From assembly GCF_003076135.1 (NCBI RefSeq), contig NZ_QDGZ01000013.1, forward strand, positions 1-64,000: a DNA stretch of 64,000 nt, given 5' to 3'. The notes below the pieces were generated by a model, which saw only the letters and a list, made by a program, of their open reading frames with translations, was not told where the DNA came from and searched no databases. The translations under genes were made by a program, and so were the position numbers. Shown here piece after piece: positions 44,226 to 52,259 of the stretch. Source of the stretch: Nocardioides gansuensis. GTDB lineage: Bacteria; Actinomycetota; Actinomycetes; Propionibacteriales; Nocardioidaceae. Position 1 is the first letter of the stretch. Every line of letters begins with the position of its first letter.

Positions 44226-45761
44226 TCAGGCGCGCGGCGCGACCAGGTCGCGTTTCACCACCTTGCCGCCGGCGTTGCGCGGCAGCGTGTCCAGGGCGTA
44301 CCAGCGGCGGGGCACCTTGTAGCCGGCCAGCCTGGTGCGGCACAGCTTCTCCAGCGCCACCGGGTCCAGGGTCGCGCCCGGTCGCAGCACCACGTGGGCC
44401 ACCACGCACTCGCCCCACGTCTCGTCGGGCTCGCCGACGACCGCGCACTCGACGACGGAGTCGTGGGTGGCCACCACCTCCTCGATCTCGCGGGGGTACA
44501 CGTTGGTGCCGCCGGAGATGATCAGGTCCTTCTTCCGGTCGACGATGGAGATGTAGCCCTCCTCGTCGACGACGACCACGTCCCCACAGGTCACGAAGCC
44601 GTCCTCGGTGGTGCAGGCGGCGGTGGCCTCCGGGTCGTCCAGGTAGCCGTTCATCAGGAATGGGGAGCGGCTGAAGAGCTCCCCGGGCACGCCGGGCGGG
44701 ACGGGCCGACCCTCGTCGTCGACCACACGGACCTCGGTCATGTGCCAGGGATGGCCCACCGAGCCGGGCTTGCGTCGCATGTCGGCGGGCCGGAGGTTGG
44801 TGACGATGCCCGCCTCGGTGGAGCCGTAGAGTTCGTGGACGCCGCAGCGGGGGAAGGACTCCATCACCCACTGCTTCAGGGCCCAGGGCAGCGCGGCGGC
44901 GTTGAAGTAGAGCGTGTCGAGGCTGTCGAGGTCGCGGCTGGTCAGGGCCTCGGGACCCAGGCTGCGGAGGCCCTGGGCGTGGGTCGGGATCAGGAACGCC
45001 GACTGCACACGGTCCCGCTCGACAAGATCGAGGAAGGCGGCGGCGTCCCACCGGTTGAGCATGGTGACGGTGCCGCCGGTGAACACCGGGGCGTAACCGA
45101 AGGCGAAGCCCGCCCCGTGGTACATGGGCGCGACCGCGGCCGAGACGCGCCCCGCACCCAAGCCCCACTCCAGCGCGCTCATGTAGATGGTGAGGACCCG
45201 GCTCCGGTGGGAGATCAGGACACCCTTGGGACGCCCGGTGGTCCCCGACGTGTAGGTGATGCAGAAGGGGTCGAGCTCGTCGACGGCGGTCTCGGGGTCG
45301 CGGTCGTCGGCGGCGGCCAGGGCCTCCTCGTAAGGGAGGCCGAGGGGTCCGCCGTCCAGGCTGGTCGCGGTCAGCCCGTGGTTGGCCGCGTGGTCGTCGA
45401 CCAGGGAGGTCAGTGCCGCGTCGAGGACGATCGCGCTGCTGCGGCTGTGCTCGAGGATGTAGCCGGCCTCGCTCCTGGTGAGGCGGGGGTTGAGCGGCAC
45501 CATGATCAGACCGGCCTTCGCGATTCCCGCCGCGACCTCGGGGAACTCCAACCGGTTGCCGAGCAGGACGGCCACCCGGTCGCCGGGACGCAGGCCCGTC
45601 CCGGTCAGGTGGTTGGCCAGCCTGCTGGAGCGCTCGTGGAGTTGGGCGTAGGTCAGGGTCCGCCCGCCGTCGATCACGGCGGTGGCACCCGGCGTCGAAC
45701 GGGCGAACTCGCGGACGCCGTCGACGATCGACAGCGGAGCTCCTCCGGGCGTGATGGCCAT
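44226..45761 (-). CDS. Acyl-CoA synthetase (AMP-forming ligase)
   Basis: This 511-residue ANL-family enzyme has the P-loop YTSGTTGRPKG, YGSTEAG, the hinge region VDRKKDLIISGGTNVYPREIE and the C-terminal catalytic Lys in PRNAGGKVVKRDL. It should adenylate a carboxylic acid and form its CoA ester, the entry step for the thioester operon at 48067-58086. Its ATG is 75 bases from the palindromic operator at 45837-45853. The substrate pocket cannot be read by eye. Confidence 0.92.
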   Translation of the reverse strand: MAITPGGAPLSIVDGVREFARSTPGATAVIDGGRTLTYAQLHERSSRLANHLTGTGLRPGDRVAVLLGNRLEFPEVAAGIAKAGLIMVPLNPRLTRSEAGYILEHSRSSAIVLDAALTSLVDDHAANHGLTATSLDGGPLGLPYEEALAAADDRDPETAVDELDPFCITYTSGTTGRPKGVLISHRSRVLTIYMSALEWGLGAGRVSAAVAPMYHGAGFAFGYAPVFTGGTVTMLNRWDAAAFLDLVERDRVQSAFLIPTHAQGLRSLGPEALTSRDLDSLDTLYFNAAALPWALKQWVMESFPRCGVHELYGSTEAGIVTNLRPADMRRKPGSVGHPWHMTEVRVVDDEGRPVPPGVPGELFSRSPFLMNGYLDDPEATAACTTEDGFVTCGDVVVVDEEGYISIVDRKKDLIISGGTNVYPREIEEVVATHDSVVECAVVGEPDETWGECVVAHVVLRPGATLDPVALEKLCRTRLAGYKVPRRWYALDTLPRNAGGKVVKRDLVAPRA

Positions 45762-45836
45762 GTGGTCCTCCTGGGCGGTTTGCGCGCCGTTGTGAACGCG
45801 CTCCGCCGGGGTCGTGGTGCGCAGGGATATGCAAGA

Positions 45837-45853
45837 CTGAAACAGCGTTTCAG
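45837..45853. promoter_or_regulatory. Two-half-site palindromic operator, site 12
   Basis: CTGAAAC and GTTTCAG form a 17-bp palindrome with a 3-base centre. It keeps the first two half-sites of the consensus; the third is not recognisable. It lies between the acyl-CoA ligase (minus) and the cupin-like gene (plus). Confidence 0.65.
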
Positions 45854-45938
45854 ATTGAGTCTAGACCGATCGAGTCCCATCCGGGGAGAGCCTGTCCGCG
45901 AACGAGCGGCGCCGGCCCTCCGAGCTGAAGGAGCCGCC

Positions 45939-46517
45939 ATGGTCGTCGTCGACCTCCGCACCGCCGATCTCGAGTGGCGGGAGCTGACCCCCGCCGGCGC
46001 CGACGCGCCTGCCCGGATGGCGGTGCTGCACCACGACCCGGTGCGAGGAGACCGGACGGTCCTGGTGGACTTCCCCGACGACTGGCGCCGCGACGCGGTG
46101 GGCCGGCAGCCCTCGCAGGAGGAGATGGTCGCCCTCTCCGGGGCGATGTGGCTCAGCGGCAGGCGGTCGGCGCCCGGCCAGCTGCTTGTCTGCGCCCCTT
46201 GGGCGACCCGCTTGGAGACGAGGAACGAGCCGGACACCCGGGTCGTCGCGTGGTTCTCCGGGAAGGCGGGCGGCTGGGTCGAGGGGCCCGCCGACCCTCC
46301 CCGGGAGGTCCGGGTGCTCGACCTGGCGCCGGGCGTGGTGCGACCCCCGGCCGAGGGTCTGCAGGGCTCCGTCGAGGTGCGCGAGCACGCTGTCGGCACG
46401 GTGCTCGAGACAGGCGTGGACCTGCTGTGGCCCGCCAGCCACCGCTGGGCACATGTGCCGGCGGGGGAGCCGCTCCCGGCGGGCGAGGGGCCGGTCGTGA
46501 TCAAGCGCTGGGTCTGA
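45939..46517 (+). CDS. DUF4437/ChrR-like cupin protein
   Basis: This 192-residue protein matches one cupin with a flanking strand set (EMVALSGAMWLSGRR, then TRVVAWFSGK). The usual cupin His ligands are not evident, so it may be non-catalytic. AAGGAG lies upstream of the ATG at 45939. It is a paralogue of the next gene, 46600. Function is unknown. Confidence 0.55.
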   Translation: MVVVDLRTADLEWRELTPAGADAPARMAVLHHDPVRGDRTVLVDFPDDWRRDAVGRQPSQEEMVALSGAMWLSGRRSAPGQLLVCAPWATRLETRNEPDTRVVAWFSGKAGGWVEGPADPPREVRVLDLAPGVVRPPAEGLQGSVEVREHAVGTVLETGVDLLWPASHRWAHVPAGEPLPAGEGPVVIKRWV

Positions 46518-46526
46518 TCGGTCCTC

Positions 46527-46555
46527 TTGACCCCAGATGTCAGACCTTTTACGGT
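46527..46555 (+). promoter_or_regulatory. Promoter with GntR-type palindrome in the spacer
   Basis: TTGACC (46527-46532) and TACGGT (46550-46555) are 17 bases apart. The spacer contains ATGTCAGACCT (46537-46547), which resembles the TGTCnGAC core of FadR-type GntR sites. The same layout recurs at 48005-48033. Confidence 0.65.
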
Positions 46556-46599
46556 CACCTCGGAGGTGGATGGGCCCCTCCAAACCTGAGCGGAGAGCC

Positions 46600-47238
46600 A
46601 TGGCGCGCGCGGAGCAGCTGGACCTGAGCCGTCCGCCGGAGCGGTGGCGACCTGCCGCGATGCCGGGTGCCAGTCACGACCTCAGCACGATCCCGCTGGC
46701 TTCGGTCTCGGCGCCGTTCTCGGTGCTGGGCCGCTTCCCGGTCGGGTTCGTGCGGTCGACCCCCGGCGGCTACCTGGTGGCGGAGGAGTTCGTGGTGCTC
46801 TCCGGAGCCCTGTGGCTCGATGGTCGTCGGCTGGGCCCCGGCATGCTGGTGCACGTCGGCGCCGGTCGGCTGCGCGAGGAGCTGCGAACGCCGGACGGTT
46901 GCCTCGCACTCGTCTGGTTTGACGGCCCGCCGCACTTCGTCCCGGCCGCGGAGCTGCCGACCGTCCCCGACGCGCCGTGCCACGTCGTCGACCTGGCCGA
47001 CCTGCGGGACGATCGGCTCGCGGACGCCCCGGGCGGGACTGCGACCGAGGCGCCCCTCCTCGTGACGTCGGTGTCGCGGTGGACCCGTGGTGCGGCGGCA
47101 CAGTGGCCGGCCCGGGCCGACGGGTTCGACGCCCGGCGGTGGGCGGCCGGAGCGTCCGCGTGGCAGGGGACGGCCGAGGACCTGGTGATCTGGCGCGCCG
47201 CGGCGTCCGCGCCGGCGCCGGAGGGAGCACGATCGTGA
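46600..47238 (+). CDS. DUF4437/ChrR-like cupin protein
   Basis: This 212-residue protein is a paralogue of the product of 45939 (EFVVLSGALWLDGRR and CLALVWFDG at matching places). I chose the ATG at 46600, which has CGGAGAG upstream and follows the promoter at 46527-46555; the earlier ATG at 46537 would lie inside the promoter. It overlaps the GntR gene by four bases, so sensing or regulation-linked work is possible. Confidence 0.55.
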   Translation: MARAEQLDLSRPPERWRPAAMPGASHDLSTIPLASVSAPFSVLGRFPVGFVRSTPGGYLVAEEFVVLSGALWLDGRRLGPGMLVHVGAGRLREELRTPDGCLALVWFDGPPHFVPAAELPTVPDAPCHVVDLADLRDDRLADAPGGTATEAPLLVTSVSRWTRGAAAQWPARADGFDARRWAAGASAWQGTAEDLVIWRAAASAPAPEGARS

Positions 47239-47954
47239 CCGGGACCGAGCGGCCGGCGCTCCCGGTCAGCCGGGTGCTCCCCGCCTACCAGCAGGTGGCC
47301 GACCAGCTGCGCTCCCTGATCCTGAGCGGAGAGCTGCGGGCAGGCGACCGACTGCCCAGCGAGACCGAGCTGGTGACCCAGTTCGGCGTCTCCCGGAGCA
47401 CGGTGCGAGAGGCGCTGCGCGCGCTGACCTCGCGCGACCTGGTGCACACCCGCCGCGGGGTCACGGGCGGCACGTTCGTCAGCGCGGTGGATGCACGCCA
47501 GGTCTCGGCCTACCTCGAGACGAGCCTGGGCCTGATGTCAGGACGAGACGGGCTCGGCGTGCACGACATGCTGGAGGCGCGCGAGATCCTCGAGGTGCCC
47601 TCAGCCCGGCTGGCCGCGGAGCGGCGCAGCGAGGCCCACCTGGAGGGACTGCGCCAGGCTCTGCGGCGGGAGGTGGCGACCGAGGGCCGGCAGGGGCGGT
47701 TCGTGGAGCACCGCACCTTCCACCAGATCGTGGTCGACGCCGCGCAGAACCCGCTGCTGTCCATGATGACCGAGCCGCTCTTCCGAGTACTGGAGGCGCA
47801 GTTCCTGCGGCCGGAGGGTATCGAGGGGTACTACGCCCGGGTGGACGAGGAACACACGGCGATCTTCGCCGCGGTGGAGCAGGGCGACGCCGACGCGGCG
47901 GCCTCCCTCATGGCCACCCACCTCCGCTGGCTGCGCGAGGTGTACGAGGTGTAG
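47235..47954 (+). CDS. FadR-type GntR transcriptional regulator
   Basis: This 239-residue regulator has a winged helix at residues 15-85 (AYQQVADQLRSLILSGELRAGDRLPSE, FGVSRSTVREALRALTSRDLV) and an FCD effector domain (MLEAREILEVPSARLAAERR, HRTFHQIVVDAAQNPLL, DEEHTAIFAAVEQGD). Its GTG overlaps the preceding stop. The palindromes in the promoters at 46527 and 48005 suggest that it controls both itself and the operon starting at 48067. Confidence 0.9.
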   Translation: MTGTERPALPVSRVLPAYQQVADQLRSLILSGELRAGDRLPSETELVTQFGVSRSTVREALRALTSRDLVHTRRGVTGGTFVSAVDARQVSAYLETSLGLMSGRDGLGVHDMLEAREILEVPSARLAAERRSEAHLEGLRQALRREVATEGRQGRFVEHRTFHQIVVDAAQNPLLSMMTEPLFRVLEAQFLRPEGIEGYYARVDEEHTAIFAAVEQGDADAAASLMATHLRWLREVYEV

Positions 47955-47972
47955 CAGTCTCGCCCCGAATCT

Positions 47973-47997
47973 GGAACAATGTTCCGCAGAATGCCCC
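47973..47997 (+). promoter_or_regulatory. Operator upstream of the thioester/F420 operon, site 13
   Basis: GGAAC and GTTCC have the exact 3-base spacer, forming a near-perfect palindrome; the third half is weak. It ends eight bases upstream of the -35 element at 48005, which fits activation better than repression. Confidence 0.65.
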
Positions 47998-48004
47998 GAA
48001 AGCC

Positions 48005-48033
48005 TTGACCCGCATATGTCTGATGTTTACAGT
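48005..48033 (+). promoter_or_regulatory. Promoter of the thioester/F420 operon
   Basis: TTGACC (48005-48010) and TACAGT (48028-48033) are 17 bases apart. The spacer holds ATGTCTGATGT (48016-48026), matching the element in the GntR operon promoter. Confidence 0.7.
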
Positions 48034-48066
48034 GACGGGGACCAGTGGCTGATCGAGGAGAGTGCA

Positions 48067-48603
48067 GTGGGCGTGAAGAGCGGGTGGACCGGGCGATTCT
48101 TCGAGGACTTCGAGATCGGGGACGTCTACCAGCACCCGCTGGGACGCACCGTCACCGAGTACGACAACACCTCGTTCGCGTTGCTCACCATGAACACCAA
48201 CCAGATGCACTTCAACCGCGCTTACGCGGCGAAGTCGGAGTTCAGGCAGCCGCTGGTCGTCTCCACGCTGACCGTCGCCATCGCGGTCGGCCAGTCCGTC
48301 ACCGACATCACCCAGAACGCCTTCGCCAACCTCGGCTGGGACGAGATCCGGATGACCCACCCGGTCTTCGCCGGAGACACGCTCTACAGCGAGTCCCTGG
48401 TGCTGGAGAAGCGCGAGTCGGGGACGCGCCCGCACGCCGGCATCGTCACTGTCAAGACCCGCACCGTCAACCAGGACGGCGACGAGGTCTGCAGTTTCAA
48501 GCGCACCTTCTACGTCTACAAGCGGGGCGCCGAGCAGCTCGAGGGCATCTTCCCCGAGGGCAAAGTCCCGTTGGCCGCCGGCACTCCCTTCGACGAGGCC
48601 TGA
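48067..48603 (+). CDS. MaoC-like hot-dog hydratase
   Basis: This 178-residue MaoC-domain protein resembles mesaconyl-CoA-hydratase-type enzymes (RFFEDFEIGDVYQHPLGRTVTEYDN, NTNQMHFNRAYA with the catalytic pair region, HPVFAGDTLY). I chose the GTG at 48067 with GAGGAG six bases upstream; the ATG at 48016 would overlap the promoter. It should hydrate an enoyl-CoA. It is the first gene of a 15-gene operon that reaches 62186 with gaps of four bases or less or with overlaps. Confidence 0.85.
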   Translation: MGVKSGWTGRFFEDFEIGDVYQHPLGRTVTEYDNTSFALLTMNTNQMHFNRAYAAKSEFRQPLVVSTLTVAIAVGQSVTDITQNAFANLGWDEIRMTHPVFAGDTLYSESLVLEKRESGTRPHAGIVTVKTRTVNQDGDEVCSFKRTFYVYKRGAEQLEGIFPEGKVPLAAGTPFDEA

Positions 48604-48607
48604 GCCG

Positions 48608-49642
48608 ATGCGGATCACCTACGCCCCCTGGGGCGAGAGCCTGGAGGAACTGGCCGACGCCGCGCGGCGCGCGGAGCAGGCCGGCGCCGAGGCGCTCTGG
48701 GTCCCGGAGCTCCACCGCTCCGCCACCCTGAGCGCAGCCGCGATCGCCCAGGCCACCACCACCGCCCAAGTCGGGACAGCCATCGCGCTCGCGTTCACCC
48801 GCTCGCCGATGATCACCGCCCTGGAGGCGCTCGACCTCGACGAGCTGTCCGGCGGCCGCTTCGTCCTCGGCCTCGGCACCGGTGTCCAGCGGCTCAACGA
48901 GGACTGGCACAACGCCCGCTGGGGCAAGCCCGTCGGCCACCTGCGCGAGGTCGTCCGCGACGTGCGGCACTTTTGGGCCTGCTGCACCTCAGGCGACCCC
49001 ATCGAGCTCGACGGCGAGTTCGAGCCGATGCGCATCCGCGGCTATGAGCGGCCCTTCCCGGTGCTCCGCACCGATATCCCGGTCTATCTGGCGGCGATGG
49101 GACCGGCGATGACGCGGCTGGCCGGTCGGATCGCCGATGGCTGGATCAGCCACGAGCTGTGCTCGCCGTCCTACCTGCGCGAGCGGGTCCTGCCCGAGAT
49201 CCAGGCCGGGCTCGAAGCGGTCGAGGGCCGTCAGCGCTCGGACATCGAGCTGGTCGTCTCGGCGTGCTGCTCGGTGGACCCCGAGCCCGCCGTGGCTACG
49301 CAGCGGGTGGCCGGACTGGTTGGCTTCTACGCCAGCGTGCGGACCTACGCCGACTTCTTCGACTTCCACGGCCTCGCCGAGGAGCAGCAGCAGGTCATCG
49401 CGGCCTTCCGCGCCGGCCGCGGGGCCGACCACCTGGCCGACTCCGTCAGTGACCGGATGGTCGACGCGCTCACTCTCACCGGGGACTTCGACCGGGTCGC
49501 CGCGCGGATCGCGGAGTATGACGGACTCGCGGACGCCGTCAAGCTCAGCCCGCCCACCCACGGCATCGCCGCCGACGAGACCCGCGCCGCCCAGGACCGG
49601 ATCATCGAGCTCATCTCCCACGTGACCGGAGGTCGACAGTGA
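48608..49642 (+). CDS. LLM-class F420-dependent oxidoreductase
   Basis: This 344-residue protein has the luciferase-like TIM-barrel pattern (ADAARRAEQAGAEALWVPELH, AIALAFTRSPMITALEALDLDELSGGRFVLGLG, PVYLAAMGPAMTRLAGRIADGW). LLM enzymes use F420H2 or FMN to reduce C=C, C=N or nitro groups or to oxidise alcohols. The F420 biosynthesis and F420-reductase genes in the same operon make F420 the likely cofactor. It starts four bases after the MaoC stop and overlaps the CoA-transferase by four bases. Confidence 0.88.
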   Translation: MRITYAPWGESLEELADAARRAEQAGAEALWVPELHRSATLSAAAIAQATTTAQVGTAIALAFTRSPMITALEALDLDELSGGRFVLGLGTGVQRLNEDWHNARWGKPVGHLREVVRDVRHFWACCTSGDPIELDGEFEPMRIRGYERPFPVLRTDIPVYLAAMGPAMTRLAGRIADGWISHELCSPSYLRERVLPEIQAGLEAVEGRQRSDIELVVSACCSVDPEPAVATQRVAGLVGFYASVRTYADFFDFHGLAEEQQQVIAAFRAGRGADHLADSVSDRMVDALTLTGDFDRVAARIAEYDGLADAVKLSPPTHGIAADETRAAQDRIIELISHVTGGRQ

Positions 49643-50862
49643 AGCCCCTGCAGGACGTCCGGATCATCTCCCTGGAGCAGTACGGCGCCGGGCCCTTCGG
49701 ATCGGTCCACCTCGCCGACCTCGGCGCCGAGGTGATCAAGATCGAGGACCCGCGGGTCGGCGGCGACGTCGGGCGCTACGTCCCTCCGTACGCCGAGGAC
49801 GGTGACTCCCTCTTCTTCGAGACCTTCAACCGGAACAAGAAGTCCGTCTCCCTCGACATCTCCTCGCCCGCCGGGCGGGAGGTCTTCGAGGAGCTCGTGC
49901 GGACCGCGGACGCCGTCTACTCCAACCTGCGCGGTGACGTGCCGGAGAAGATCGGCATCACCTACGACCAGCTCAAGCACCTCAACCCCGCGATCGTCTG
50001 CTGCTCGCTGACCGGCTTCGGGATGACCGGGCCGCGCAAGAGCGAGCCGGGCTACGACTACGTGCTGCAGGGGCTGGCCGGCTGGATGGACCTCACCGGT
50101 GAGCCCGGCGGTCCGCCGGCCAAGTCCGGGCTCTCGCTGGTCGACTTCTCCGGTGGTTACGTCGCCGCGGTCTCGCTGCTCGCGGGCCTGCACGCCGCCA
50201 AGCGTGATGGTCTGGGCATGGACTGCGACGTCAGCCTGTACGACACCGCGATGTCGATGCTGACCTATCCCGCGACGTGGCACCTCAACGCCGGCTTCGT
50301 GCCGGTCCGGACCCGGCACTCCGCGCACCCCTCGCTGGTGCCCTTCCAGGCGTTCGAGGCGGCCGACGGCTGGTTCGTGGTCGGCTGCGCGAAGGAGAAG
50401 TTCTGGGTCCGCCTGGCGGACGTCATCGGGCGTCCCGAGTGGGCCCGGACCGGCTCGCCGTACGCCGACTTCGGCGGCCGCCGGGAGCACAAGGAGGCGC
50501 TGATCGCCGAGCTGGAGGCCATCTTCCGCACTCGCACGGTCGAGGAGTGGCTGGCCGATCTCTACCCCGCCTCCATCCCGTGCGGACCGATCAACGACGT
50601 GCCGACCGCGCTGCGCGACGAGCACCTGAGCGCGCGCAACATGCTGGTCACGACGGAGCACCCCCGCTACGGCACGGTGCAGCAGGTGGCGTCGCCGGTC
50701 CGGGTGGGGGCCGAGCAGCCCACCTACGTTCGGGCGCCCCAGCGCAACGAGCACGCCGACGAGGTCCTGCGCGGGATCCTGGGGCTGGACGAGGAGCGGA
50801 TCGCGGAGCTGGCCCGTGCCGGTGCCTTCGGTGCGCCGGCAGGCGCGACCGAGGCACGATGA
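49639..50862 (+). CDS. CaiB/BaiF family III CoA-transferase
   Basis: This 407-residue enzyme has VRIISLEQYGAGPF, LADLGAEVIKIEDPRVGGD, NRNKKSVSLDISSPAGR and the active-site Asp in GLSLVDFSGGY, with GYDYVLQG before it. It moves CoA between acids, allowing energy-saving activation inside the operon. It is diverged from the CaiB-type protein at 9046. Confidence 0.9.
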   Translation: MKPLQDVRIISLEQYGAGPFGSVHLADLGAEVIKIEDPRVGGDVGRYVPPYAEDGDSLFFETFNRNKKSVSLDISSPAGREVFEELVRTADAVYSNLRGDVPEKIGITYDQLKHLNPAIVCCSLTGFGMTGPRKSEPGYDYVLQGLAGWMDLTGEPGGPPAKSGLSLVDFSGGYVAAVSLLAGLHAAKRDGLGMDCDVSLYDTAMSMLTYPATWHLNAGFVPVRTRHSAHPSLVPFQAFEAADGWFVVGCAKEKFWVRLADVIGRPEWARTGSPYADFGGRREHKEALIAELEAIFRTRTVEEWLADLYPASIPCGPINDVPTALRDEHLSARNMLVTTEHPRYGTVQQVASPVRVGAEQPTYVRAPQRNEHADEVLRGILGLDEERIAELARAGAFGAPAGATEAR

Positions 50863-52259
50863 TGATCGCCCCCGCGCTGGCCGAGTGGGTGGTGGGCACT
50901 GTCGAGGTGCCCGTCGCCGTCGAGCAGGCCGCGCTGCGGCACCTGCTCGACGGGCTCGGCAACGCCGTGGCCGGCGCCCGGCTCGGGGCGGCGGCACCCG
51001 CCGTGGCGGTGGCCACCGGGCTCGGCGGACCTCCCGAGGCCACGGTACTGGGCACCAGCACGCGCGTCTCGGCCCCGGCGGCGGCACTCGCGAATGGCAC
51101 CTTGGTGCACGCCCTCGACTTCGACGACACCCACGCGGGCGGGCTGGTCCACGCCACCGCCGTCGTGCTGCCCGCGGCCTTCGCGGTGGGCGAGGAGACC
51201 GGTGCGGACGGTCGCGCGGTGGTAGACGCCGCGGTCGTCGGCTACGAGGTCGCCTGTCGCGTCGCGGCCGCCGCTCCGCACGCCTTCCACGCGGGCGGGC
51301 TGCACGCGACGATGGTGGCGGGGGTCTTCTCCTCCGCTGCGGTCGCGGCGCGGCTCGCCGGCCTCGACGCCGCCACGACGACCCACGCCTTCGGGATCGC
51401 GGGCAGCCAGGCGGGCGGCCTGCTGGCCTTCCTCGGGACGGGCGCGAGCACCAAGCAGCTGCACCCGGGCTTCGCCTCCCAGGCGGGCATCCTCGCCGCG
51501 CGGCTCGCCGCCGCGGGCGCCACCGGCCCGGAGACCGTCTTCGACGGTCCGCACGGGGTCTACCAGGCGCTGGCCCCGGCCGCGTGGGCTGCCGGGTCGG
51601 TGGACGCCGGCTCCATCCTCGAGGGGCTGGGACAGCGGTGGGAGACCACCCGGATCGGCATCAAGCCCTGGCCCACCTGCCAGCTGGCGCACGCTTCGAT
51701 GGCGGCCGCCCAGGTCGCCCTGGCGGAGTCGGGGGCGACCCCGGACAGGATCCGCGCGGTGCACGCCCGGGTGCACCCGGACTCGGCGCCCGTCGTCTGC
51801 GCGACGGACCGCGACCTGACCCGGCCCGCCAGCGGCTACGCCGCGAAGTTCTCCCTGCCCTGGAGCGTCGCGGCGATCCTGCTCGACGGCCGGGTCGGCA
51901 CCGACACCTACAGCCCCGACGGCCTGCGCCGGCCGGACGTCTCCTCGCTGGCCGCCCGGGTGACGTGGGAGGAAGGCGACCCCGCCGTGGTGGCGGCGGA
52001 CGCCCCGGGCGACGTCACCCTGGTCCTGGACGACGGCCGGACCGTGACCGGCCACGTGGACCGCAGCCCCGGCGGCGGCAGCTCCCCGCTGTCCGAGGCC
52101 GCCCTGGAAGCCAAGCTGACGGGGAACGTCGGCGCCCGCGCGGGCGCCCTGGCCGATGTGCTGCGAGCCCTGCCCGAGGCTCCCGACCTGTCCGCACCCC
52201 TGACCCTGGCCGCCGAGGCCGCCGCACCCGTTCCGCCGAGCGAGGAGAGCTCCCCATGA
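50859..52259 (+). CDS. MmgE/PrpD-family protein
   Basis: This 466-residue protein has the family blocks HALDFDDTHAGGLVHATA and KPWPTCQLAHASMAA, near the same relative places as in the paralogue at 6676. The ATG at 50859 overlaps the CoA-transferase stop. It may dehydrate, epimerise or decarboxylate an acid intermediate; MmgE/PrpD genes next to CaiB-type genes recur in acid-degradation clusters. Confidence 0.85.
   Translation: MMIAPALAEWVVGTVEVPVAVEQAALRHLLDGLGNAVAGARLGAAAPAVAVATGLGGPPEATVLGTSTRVSAPAAALANGTLVHALDFDDTHAGGLVHATAVVLPAAFAVGEETGADGRAVVDAAVVGYEVACRVAAAAPHAFHAGGLHATMVAGVFSSAAVAARLAGLDAATTTHAFGIAGSQAGGLLAFLGTGASTKQLHPGFASQAGILAARLAAAGATGPETVFDGPHGVYQALAPAAWAAGSVDAGSILEGLGQRWETTRIGIKPWPTCQLAHASMAAAQVALAESGATPDRIRAVHARVHPDSAPVVCATDRDLTRPASGYAAKFSLPWSVAAILLDGRVGTDTYSPDGLRRPDVSSLAARVTWEEGDPAVVAADAPGDVTLVLDDGRTVTGHVDRSPGGGSSPLSEAALEAKLTGNVGARAGALADVLRALPEAPDLSAPLTLAAEAAAPVPPSEESSP

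Noticed and set aside
48016..48066. ATG at 48016 as start of the MaoC gene
   Set aside because: It lies inside the predicted promoter; GTG 48067 has a GAGGAG at good spacing.
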